Shown piece after piece: positions 15,870-22,043 of a stretch of DNA of 22,043 nt; within the stretch, counting starts at the first letter, position 1; each line of letters starts with the position of its first letter. The position numbers and the translations under genes were made by a program. The DNA comes from UBA3222 sp002363035 (GTDB taxonomy: Bacteria > Verrucomicrobiota > Verrucomicrobiia > Opitutales > UBA9783), in NCBI GenBank assembly GCA_946646575.1, contig CAMPCR010000011.1, positions 1 through 22,043 on the forward strand, in the 5' to 3' direction. The notes beneath the pieces are model-generated. The model had not been told where the DNA came from and did not search any database. It saw nothing but the letters and a program-made list of their open reading frames with translations.

Positions 15870-16772
15870 ATGAAGACGGATTTAATCAGCGAAGACCGAA
15901 AAGTTTATAACCGCGGTTTTCTCAAACAAGCCGTTAAGCTTGCCGAAACGGGGCAATGTTCGAGCGTTCTTTTTTTTCGGGATACATTCGCCGATTCAAA
16001 CACATCGTTCGATATTAAAACAAGCCTCAAACTCATCACGGTTACGCAACATGCTTCGGAATCCTCACGGGACGGATTGCGTTGTACCTTATCGGTGCGT
16101 TTATTTTCCGAAGGACGCCTGACGCAGCTGCGAAGCGCACTGTTGCTGGGGCTCATTCACGGTTACATCGGAACGGACGAAAAAATTTGCTGCATCGGCG
16201 GATTACCGACAAGCGACCGTTTGGATACCGTCATTTTATTGGAAGTTCAACGGGAAATTCAGCCGATTTTTGCCCAAAACAACGATCTTTTGCCGTCGGA
16301 TGTACACCCGGAAGTTTTTGAGCGCGTTTTATCTCTGGCGACCGAATTGGCAACCGAAGGGCGCGAAGGACATGCGGTCGGCTGTTTATTTGTCCTCGGA
16401 AACGTCGATTGCCTGTCGCCGTACGTTCATCCGCTGATTTTAAACCCCTTCTTCGGTTATGCCGCCGCCGATCGCAATGTTTTAACGGCTTCCGTTGACG
16501 AAACCGTCAAGGAATATGCTCTCCTCGACGGTGCTTTTATCATCAACGGCGACGGCGTCATTGAAAGCGCCGGCAGTCTTATTCAAACCGACGAGTACGT
16601 GCATTTGCCGAGCGGTCTCGGAACGCGGCACGCCGCCGCGGTGGCGATTTCCAAAGCGGTGGATTGCATTGCAGTCACAGTCTCCTCCAGTACACGTCAG
16701 GTGTGCCTCTTCCGCAAAGGCATCATGTTACCGCTTTTCACCAAAGGCTTCGGTTACGGGAATGCGACGTAA
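15870..16772 (+). CDS. Diadenylate cyclase (DisA_N/DAC domain), c-di-AMP synthase
   Basis: Condenses two ATP into c-di-AMP. About 300 residues from ATG 15870 (TTG 15864 is also possible). The C-terminal third is the DAC domain: LDGAFIINGDG with the DGA motif at about 220-222 and LPSGLGTRHAAA with RHA at about 252-254, followed by AVTVSSSTRQVCLFRKG. The usual RHR motif is RHA here, a change I believe also occurs in archaeal-type and some PVC enzymes. The N-terminal part (10-140) has the alternating pattern of a pyruvate-kinase C-terminal-like domain (LKQAVKLAETGQCSSVLFF, KICCIGGLPTSDRLDTVILL), as in DacZ-type cyclases. No membrane segment, unlike CdaA; no DNA-binding domain, unlike DisA. It follows the matching phosphodiesterase in the same direction. 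Confidence 0.82.
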   Translation: MKTDLISEDRKVYNRGFLKQAVKLAETGQCSSVLFFRDTFADSNTSFDIKTSLKLITVTQHASESSRDGLRCTLSVRLFSEGRLTQLRSALLLGLIHGYIGTDEKICCIGGLPTSDRLDTVILLEVQREIQPIFAQNNDLLPSDVHPEVFERVLSLATELATEGREGHAVGCLFVLGNVDCLSPYVHPLILNPFFGYAAADRNVLTASVDETVKEYALLDGAFIINGDGVIESAGSLIQTDEYVHLPSGLGTRHAAAVAISKAVDCIAVTVSSSTRQVCLFRKGIMLPLFTKGFGYGNAT

Positions 16773-16804
16773 AAAAAGGGCTTTCATCGATTTTGCGCAT
16801 TCGC

Positions 16805-17380
16805 ATGGACGTTCATCCGCTTTTAACGATCGAGAATCGGCAACAATTTCGGCGGTGGTTGGAGCAACATCACGTTGATGAAACATGTTGTTGGATTTCG
16901 GTGAAACGCGGAAAGCCGAAGGACGACGGTGCATTTTATTATCTGGATGCGGTCGAAGAAGCCTTGTGCTTCGGTTGGATCGACAGTACGCAGAAAAAAA
17001 TGCCGAACGGAACGACGGTACAGCGTTTTTCGCCACGTCGTCACAACAGTGTCTGGTCGGAATTGAATAAAGCGCGCGTACGTCGGTTGGAACATTTGGG
17101 ACACATGACGGATGCCGGGCGTGCGGGTTTGCCCGACACGAATCCGAACAATTTTACAATCGATCCGATCATTTTAAGGGAACTGCAAAGCGATACGGTC
17201 GTTTGGAAGAACTTTCAAAACTTTCCGCCGCTCTATCAACGCATTCGCATCGATACACTGCAGCGGCGCAAAAAATATGATGCGATTTTTCATAACGGCT
17301 TAAAAAAACTGATTGAAAACACGCGCAACGGTGTTATGTACGGCGATTGGAACGATGGCGGTCGGTTGTCGGGAGAATAA
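16805..17380 (+). CDS. YdeI/OmpD-associated family protein
   Basis: Small cytoplasmic protein of the YdeI/OmdA group, whose function is not firmly known; some members are linked to bacteriocin or antimicrobial peptide tolerance. 191 residues from ATG 16805. Seen: the N-terminal FRRWLEQHH segment, WISVKRGKP, YLDAVEEALCFGWIDSTQKK (the most conserved block), FSPRRHNSVWSELNKARVRRL, and the C-terminal MYGDWNDGG. The frame is open upstream to 16664, but that part lies inside the cyclase gene and has no homology. It ends the plus-strand string and lies 11 bases from the convergent GH13 gene, with no visible terminator between. Confidence 0.8.
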   Translation: MDVHPLLTIENRQQFRRWLEQHHVDETCCWISVKRGKPKDDGAFYYLDAVEEALCFGWIDSTQKKMPNGTTVQRFSPRRHNSVWSELNKARVRRLEHLGHMTDAGRAGLPDTNPNNFTIDPIILRELQSDTVVWKNFQNFPPLYQRIRIDTLQRRKKYDAIFHNGLKKLIENTRNGVMYGDWNDGGRLSGE

Positions 17381-17391
17381 AAATTCATCAG

Positions 17392-19095
17392 CTACCTCTC
17401 CCTTATGAACAGCGCGCAGGAAAACGGTTCCAAAGAAAGCATCTGAGGCAAAAAGCGTGTTTTGTCGGTAAAAAATTGATTTGTATCGGCAATTTGATGA
17501 AAATTTTGCGTATCCAAATTATTACAATCGAAATTTACCTTAAACGGATGCGGATTGACGGTAAGCAGTACCCGTTGTTTCCCTTTCGAACCGTCGGCAT
17601 TGAATAAGATACCGATCGCGGAACCTTTGTCGGCCCGGAATAAACGCTTATATGTTTGCGTTGGTCGTTCGGACTTGAATAATTTCCCGATGTCGGATGC
17701 GCGCAGTTTCAGCAAGTTTTTAACATACCGATGCGTTGCTTCGTTCTTTTTCAAAACTTTCCAATCCAGTAAATTCAAACCGCCGCGATTGTAAGTATTC
17801 CGTGCATGATGCTTGGAACGCAGAAAATCCTGCCCCTCCGCGATCATCGGAACCCCCGACGACAGCATTAAAATCATAAACATCATATGTGTTTTTCGAC
17901 GCACCGTCTCGACATCGCCGCTTAAACGATCCGCCCAGGTGTAATCATCATGCGATTCCGTGTAATTAACCGATTGAAACGCGTTTTCGAACGGATCGGG
18001 AACGCAACCGCTCATGACGTACGCCAATTCTTCTGCGGGAACGTTCCCTTCGACATAATGATATACGCTTTCGCGAAAGCGGTCGTTCCAGCACGCCCAG
18101 GTTGTGTCTCTCAGTTGATTCGCGATATGTCCGCGAAAACTCCACGGTTCTGCAATTAAAATAACGTCTTTTTTGTACGCCCGCACCTGTGCCTCAATTT
18201 TCCGCAAAACATCGACATTCAGCAATTCCGCCAAATCGAACCGAAAGCCGTCGACGCGGTAAAATTTCAAAAAATGCAGCAAACTGTCGATGATAAGTTT
18301 TTGGACAAACGGATGTTCGGTGCGCAAATCGTTATCGCAACCGCTGCAATTTGTTCGTTTCCCGTCGGTATCGTAGCGAAAATACGCTTTCGCATCCCAC
18401 CGAAGCAGATCGTTCATTTTCCCCGCATGGTTATAAACAACATCCAAAATGACCGCTAAACCGCGCGCGTGCAACGTCTGAACCAAGGTTTGAAATTCCT
18501 GCGGCGTTCCGTACGTATGGGATAACGCAAAATAATGCGCCGGCATATAACCCCAGGCGTACATATTCGGCGAAACAGCATCAAACTCCGTCAGCGGCAT
18601 GAATTCAACGGCATTGATACCCAAATCTTCAATCGGGTTTGGTTGCGAAAAAAAGCTCTTTAATTGCGAGAAGACGGATTGATTTTTCGGTATCGACGTC
18701 CATCCGACCAAATCGCGCGCATGCACCTCCATGACGGTAAGATCCGTCGGTGAAGGCGCTTGAAAACCGTCATCCGCAGGCGGTTTTAAATCCGTAATAA
18801 TCCCCGGCCCCGTCGGCGTTATCAGCTGAAATGCGTACGGATCGACAAGCTCTTTAAGTTCGGGTGCCCAAATGCGGAAAAGATACGCATAACCCGTAAA
18901 ATCCTTCCCGACGGTCGTTTGCCAGAAACCGCCTTCCGCGAAATTTAAGGGAAAAATAAAATTTTTCTCCCCCTTAAAAACACGCACCTCCACACGTTCG
19001 ACATTCGGCGCATAACAGGCGAATGAAGTTGTATCCGACTGCTGCGTTACGCCCAATGTCGGTACGGTCGGATTGCCAAGCCCAACGAAATGCAT
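17392..19095 (-). CDS. GH13 glycogen debranching/pullulanase-like enzyme, candidate T3SS cargo
   Basis: Alpha-glucan hydrolase of clan GH-H; the isoamylase/GlgX/pullulanase group that cuts alpha-1,6 branches is the best fit. 567 residues. A short N-terminus (1-20, MHFVGLGNPTVPTLGVTQQS) without Sec signal; CBM48-like beta domain about 22-100 (TSFACYAPNVERVEVRVF, YLFRIW, VDPYAF); TIM barrel with region I DVVYNH 218-223, region II GFRFDLAE with nucleophile D287, region III IAEPW with acid/base E316, region IV ESHDD with H382-D383, and YNRGGLNLLDW at 435-445; C-terminal beta domain. All catalytic residues are intact. It starts 3 bases after the stop of a class I T3SS chaperone gene, with no ribosome binding site of its own. 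Chlamydia glgX likewise neighbours slc1. Export is inference. Confidence 0.9.
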   Translation of the reverse strand: MHFVGLGNPTVPTLGVTQQSDTTSFACYAPNVERVEVRVFKGEKNFIFPLNFAEGGFWQTTVGKDFTGYAYLFRIWAPELKELVDPYAFQLITPTGPGIITDLKPPADDGFQAPSPTDLTVMEVHARDLVGWTSIPKNQSVFSQLKSFFSQPNPIEDLGINAVEFMPLTEFDAVSPNMYAWGYMPAHYFALSHTYGTPQEFQTLVQTLHARGLAVILDVVYNHAGKMNDLLRWDAKAYFRYDTDGKRTNCSGCDNDLRTEHPFVQKLIIDSLLHFLKFYRVDGFRFDLAELLNVDVLRKIEAQVRAYKKDVILIAEPWSFRGHIANQLRDTTWACWNDRFRESVYHYVEGNVPAEELAYVMSGCVPDPFENAFQSVNYTESHDDYTWADRLSGDVETVRRKTHMMFMILMLSSGVPMIAEGQDFLRSKHHARNTYNRGGLNLLDWKVLKKNEATHRYVKNLLKLRASDIGKLFKSERPTQTYKRLFRADKGSAIGILFNADGSKGKQRVLLTVNPHPFKVNFDCNNLDTQNFHQIADTNQFFTDKTRFLPQMLSLEPFSCALFIRER

Positions 19096-19098
19096 GTT

Positions 19099-19545
19099 CT
19101 AATTTTTTTGAAAAACAGCAAAAACCTTCGGAACGTTACCCTGCTCCAATTCAAGTAAATACATCTTCCAAACCGTTACCAGACCGATGAATTGCTCAAA
19201 CGTGCGTTCAAAAAGCTCCTTTGTGAGGTTCAAAAGCGGCAAACGGTATTCCAAAATCACCTCCGACGAACCGTTTCCCTTCGCCAATGCCGCGCCTTTC
19301 GTCAATGCCCATTCGCTGTTGGACTTCAGTAAATAATTGCAACAACGCTTTTCGCTTTCCGAAACCTGCCCGACGGACGCAAAAAAATCCAACACTTCCT
19401 GCGCCTCATTGTACGTCACCTGTACATTTTTATCCTCATCCACGCACAAAATGCAGGTTTTATCCTTATTAAGCCGTACGTCCGACAAATTGATCGACTT
19501 TCCGAACTCCTCCAAAATTTGATTGACTGTTTCTTCCGCCACCAT
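19099..19545 (-). CDS. Class I T3SS chaperone, CesT/SycE/Slc1-like
   Basis: Small cytoplasmic chaperone that binds the N-terminus of type III effectors and delivers them to the export gate. 148 residues, typical size. The layout fits the family: N-terminal helix (ETVNQILEEFGKSI), strands KTCILCVDEDKNVQVTYN, a helix with SEKRCCNYLLKSN, strands EWALTKGAALAK...EVILEYRLPLLNL, and the long C-terminal helix ELFERTFEQFIGLVTVWKMYLLELE. The LEYRLPL-L-LT pattern and the closing helix with Trp are strongly reminiscent of CesT-like proteins. It is acidic in its N-terminal part. It is the first gene of a two-gene unit with the GH13 enzyme and is preceded by a good promoter. Remote homology, so the call rests on pattern and context. 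Confidence 0.78.
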   Translation of the reverse strand: MVAEETVNQILEEFGKSINLSDVRLNKDKTCILCVDEDKNVQVTYNEAQEVLDFFASVGQVSESEKRCCNYLLKSNSEWALTKGAALAKGNGSSEVILEYRLPLLNLTKELFERTFEQFIGLVTVWKMYLLELEQGNVPKVFAVFQKN

Positions 19546-19571
19546 TCTTTCAATGCCCCGAAGTTGTATTT

Positions 19572-19601
19572 ATTATAGGGATTTTTTGGAGGGTTTTGCA
19601 A
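19572..19601 (-). promoter_or_regulatory. Candidate promoter of the chaperone-GH13 unit
   Basis: On the minus strand TTGCAA (19601-19596) is followed after 18 bases by a perfect TATAAT (19577-19572). This puts the transcript start near 19565, about 20 bases before the chaperone ATG, with GAAAGA directly before the start codon. Confidence 0.5.
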
Positions 19602-19720
19602 TGTGGTTTAAGGGTTCACGGAATGCCTTCGCTGTTTAAAAACAATACGTTACCAAAAACAAAACAAAGCATTCGCAGGTAGCAGTCTCCGGGGAAATTT
19701 GCGTCCAAAAATCCCGAAAA

Positions 19721-20602
19721 TCACGCGTACCAATACCCGTCAAACACCATTTGATGCCGAAACCACGTCAGTTGTTTTTTCACCAATCCGTATGTATCGT
19801 TAACGATTTCCCGTTCAAGAACGTCCAAAGGCGTCGGTTGTTGCAGAAATTTCAATGTTTCGCGGTAACCGATTGCCGCGGAAGCGGGTGTATTCGGCAA
19901 TAACTTCCCTTCTTCTTTTAATCGTCGCACTTCATCGATGAGACCGTTTTGCAGCATTTTGTGTACCCGCAGGCGAATGCGCAGTTTGAGAATTTCCAAC
20001 GGTCGACAAAGGCAGATGGTAACTTTCGGTAACGAAGCGTAAGGCATCGGTTGTTGTTGAAAGTTTCGCAGTACCTCCGCAAACGATAACCCCGTTGTTA
20101 AACAACGTTCCAATGCTTTTCGCACGTTACGCGAATTTTTAAACTCTACATACTTTGATGCCTGCGGATCACATTTTAACAACCGTTCCCGAAGGACTTC
20201 GATGCCACCGTTCGCTTCCAGCATTGCAATTTCCCCCCGAACGGCTTTACTTGGATGTATATCATCCGTCACGGGCGACAAAAAACTTTTCAAATACAAC
20301 CCCGAACCGCCGACCGCCAGGACGTTTTTGCCGCGTTTTGTAATATCCGAAACACACTTTTGCGCGTAAGCAACAAAATCCTTAATCGAAAACGGTTCGT
20401 TCGGTTCCGCAATATCAATGCCCCAATGGCACACCGTTCGTTGCTCCTCCGACGTCGGTTTGGCGGTTCCGATATCCATTCCGCGGTAAAATGCCGACGC
20501 ATCGCAGGAAAGGATTTCGCAGTTTTTTTTCTGCGCAAAATGCAATGCCAGCTCGGTTTTCCCGGATGCCGTTGCTCCCGCCAGAATAAACAAAATCGGC
20601 AT
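19721..20602 (-). CDS. miaA: tRNA dimethylallyltransferase
   Basis: Adds a dimethylallyl group to N6 of A37 in tRNAs that read codons starting with U. 293 residues from ATG 20602, normal length. Seen: P-loop GATASGKT at 9-16, CDASAFYRGMDIGTAKPT at 33-50 (the family's DS-x-x-x-YRGMDIGTAKP block, with D34), HWGIDIAEPNEPFS, VGGSGLYLKSF, and the C-terminal AAIGYRETLKFL and KKQLTWFRHQMVF. The frame is open upstream to 20845, but this includes the antisense of a tRNA gene, so the inner ATG is used. No clear ribosome binding site. The gene is divergent from tRNA-Phe, one of its expected substrates. Confidence 0.96.
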   Translation of the reverse strand: MPILFILAGATASGKTELALHFAQKKNCEILSCDASAFYRGMDIGTAKPTSEEQRTVCHWGIDIAEPNEPFSIKDFVAYAQKCVSDITKRGKNVLAVGGSGLYLKSFLSPVTDDIHPSKAVRGEIAMLEANGGIEVLRERLLKCDPQASKYVEFKNSRNVRKALERCLTTGLSFAEVLRNFQQQPMPYASLPKVTICLCRPLEILKLRIRLRVHKMLQNGLIDEVRRLKEEGKLLPNTPASAAIGYRETLKFLQQPTPLDVLEREIVNDTYGLVKKQLTWFRHQMVFDGYWYA

Positions 20603-20700
20603 GTATTTATTTTGAAACGCCAACAAACGCACGCAACCGTAAAGCACTAAGAGATTTCGCGGTAATTGAAAACTTCGTCGTCGCGAAAACCCGAAAAAGG

Positions 20701-20729
20701 TTGACCGAATGTAATTTCTCTTTTTCCAT
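20701..20729 (+). promoter_or_regulatory. Weak candidate promoter of tRNA-Phe
   Basis: TTGACC (20701-20706) and TTCCAT (20724-20729) are separated by 17 bases and placed so that transcription would start 2-4 bases before the tRNA. The -35 is good (5 of 6), the -10 poor (3 of 6). Confidence 0.3.
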
Positions 20730-20739
20730 GGGGACGCGT

Positions 20740-20815
20740 GGCTGGATAGCTCAGTCGGTAGAGCAGAGGCCTGAAAAGCCTTGTGTCGTTGGTTCGATTC
20801 CAACTCTAGCCACCA
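20740..20815 (+). tRNA. tRNA-Phe (anticodon GAA)
   Basis: 76 nt with encoded CCA. Acceptor GGCTGGA pairs with TCTAGCC (one G-U). D arm GCTCAGTCGGTAGAGC; anticodon arm GAGGC-CTGAAAA-GCCTT with anticodon GAA; T arm GTTGG-TTCGATT-CCAAC; discriminator A, then CCA at 20813-20815. A36-A37-A38 is the recognition triplet for MiaA, whose gene is the divergent neighbour. No clear terminator follows; a TTTTT run starts a few bases downstream. Confidence 0.98.
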
Positions 20816-20971
20816 GTTGTTTTTGGGCTTTGTTGCGTACCGCACGGTTGTTTGAGGAATTTCGAAGCGTCGGCGACAGGTTTTGTTTTTTCGCTTTCAT
20901 ATGTTTTTCGCGCCTCTTTGCCGGCAGGATTTTTACTTTCGCCAAAAACGATAAACGCTTAAAATAGGAGC

Positions 20972-22043
20972 GTGCTGTATTATTTGCATCAGCTGGAACA
21001 CTTTTTCGGTCCGTTGCGACTGTTTCGCTATGTCACGTTCCGCGGAAGCATGGCACTCGTGACCGCACTGCTGTGGGGCATTTTTGTCGGTCCGAAAATC
21101 TTCGCCGCCCTGCAACGCCTGAAAATAAAAGATGTCGTTCGGGATGCTTCCGTCATTAGAGATTTGGCGGCTTTGCACGAACAAAAAAAACAAATTCCCA
21201 CCATGGGCGGATTGGCAATTTTGTCGGGCGTGTGCATCTCCTGCCTGCTGTGGCTGAAACCCAATGTCTACGGTTGTTGCGCGCTTTTAACGGGATTATT
21301 TCTCGGTTTAGTTGGCGCAATCGACGACGGGCTCAAATTAAAATACAAAAATACGCGCGGCTTATCGGGTCGGCGGAAACTGGCGGCTCAAGCCATCGCA
21401 ACGGTTTGCGTTCTATGGATATTGCTTCATGCAACGGGCATTGAGGAGCACATTCGGCAATTATATGTTCCATTTTTAAAAAATCCGCTCTGGACAAACA
21501 TACCGTTCGTCGCTTTGGCAATTTTCTGGTTTTTGGTCATTGCGGGAACGAGCAATGCGCTTAATTTGACAGACGGACTGGACGGTTTAGCCGTCGGTTG
21601 CACCCTGCCGGTTTTGCTCACCTATACGGTTTTTGCCTACGTTACGGGTCATATACACCTGGCGCGTTACCTAAACCTGCCCTATTTGAACGGCGTTGAA
21701 GAACTGAGTATTCTGTGTTTGGCGATTCTCGGTGCCGGAATTGCCTTCCTGTGGTTCAACGCTTACCCGGCAACAATTTTCATGGGCGACACCGGATCGC
21801 TCGCCGTCGGCGGCTGGATCGGTTGCATCGCTCTGATGACGCACCAGGCGTTCACGCTCATCCTCGTCGGGCTGGTTTTTGTCGCGGAAGCACTTTCGGT
21901 TATTTTGCAGGTCTTTTCGTATAAAACGTTTCACAAACGTTGCTTCAAAATGAGCCCTATTCATCATCATTTCGAGCTCTCGAGCATTGCCGAACCGAAG
22001 ATTGTTATCCGCTTCTGGATTGTGTCGCTCCTGTGCGCGCTTT
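20972..22043 (+). CDS. mraY: Phospho-N-acetylmuramoyl-pentapeptide transferase, 3' end cut
   Basis: Integral membrane enzyme joining UDP-MurNAc-pentapeptide to undecaprenyl phosphate to make lipid I, the first membrane step of peptidoglycan synthesis and thus evidence for a murein wall. 357 codons are visible, nearly the full length. Seen: YVTFRGSMAL near 20-29, QIPTMGGLAILSG near 74-86, the catalytic IDDGLK at 117-122, NALNLTDGLDGLA at 195-207, IFMGDTGS at 269-276, and PIHHHFE at 329-335, with about nine or ten hydrophobic segments. The start is GTG 20972 because homologues begin ML-YYL; the TAGGAG motif at 20965-20970 lies only one base before it, an odd spacing. The gene normally follows murF in the dcw cluster; here a tRNA gene precedes it. 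Confidence 0.96.
   Translation, partial: MLYYLHQLEHFFGPLRLFRYVTFRGSMALVTALLWGIFVGPKIFAALQRLKIKDVVRDASVIRDLAALHEQKKQIPTMGGLAILSGVCISCLLWLKPNVYGCCALLTGLFLGLVGAIDDGLKLKYKNTRGLSGRRKLAAQAIATVCVLWILLHATGIEEHIRQLYVPFLKNPLWTNIPFVALAIFWFLVIAGTSNALNLTDGLDGLAVGCTLPVLLTYTVFAYVTGHIHLARYLNLPYLNGVEELSILCLAILGAGIAFLWFNAYPATIFMGDTGSLAVGGWIGCIALMTHQAFTLILVGLVFVAEALSVILQVFSYKTFHKRCFKMSPIHHHFELSSIAEPKIVIRFWIVSLLCAL

Noticed and set aside
20603..20845. N-terminal extension of the miaA frame, and the plus-strand frame from 20701
   Set aside because: Both translate through the tRNA-Phe gene; the peptides LELESNQRHKAFQASALPTELS and AQSVEQRPEKPCVVGSIPTLA are well-known artefacts of translated tRNA genes.

Overview
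The window reads as ordinary chromosome of a host-associated bacterium, most likely in the PVC group and closest in feel to Verrucomicrobiota. The assignment rests on remembered family resemblance (a Chlamydia-like phosphatidylserine decarboxylase, a type III secretion chaperone next to a glycogen-type GH13 enzyme, 7TM-HD and DisA_N proteins for cyclic di-AMP, long MraY loop), not on any search. Genes are dense, with several stop/start overlaps, and Shine-Dalgarno motifs are weak or absent in front of many starts. No insertion sequence, phage gene or CRISPR array was seen, and no gene-free stretch exceeds 300 bases.

Layout. 1-611: 3' part of psd (+). 858-3052: infC and a secreted cell-wall amidase (-), translationally coupled. 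3196-7235: a three-gene type III secretion (T3SS) translocon operon (+): a 763-residue hydrophilic tip-like protein, a SycD/LcrH TPR chaperone and a YopB/SctE-like pore protein, closed by a strong terminator. 7434-12704: transketolase, a DUF374 acyltransferase and mutS (-). 12935-17380: HIT protein, 7TM-HD c-di-AMP phosphodiesterase (PgpH type), diadenylate cyclase and a YdeI-like protein (+). 17392-19545: a CesT-type class I T3SS chaperone followed 3 nt later by a GH13 debranching-type glucosidase (-). 19721-20602: miaA (-). 20740-20815: tRNA-Phe(GAA) (+). 20972-end: mraY (+), cut by the window edge.

How the genes fit together. Two separate loci point to an active T3SS whose apparatus lies outside the window. 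The first has the order of the Yersinia lcrV-lcrH-yopB segment, but with a much larger protein in the tip position and no second hydrophobic translocator. The second pairs a secretion chaperone with a glycogen/starch enzyme, recalling the slc1-glgX neighbourhood of Chlamydia, where glycogen enzymes are exported through the T3SS into the inclusion. This suggests that the bacterium may export carbohydrate-degrading enzymes into a host compartment. The c-di-AMP cyclase and phosphodiesterase in one gene string form a compact second-messenger module. The remaining genes are housekeeping: lipid, peptidoglycan, translation, repair, pentose phosphate pathway and tRNA modification.
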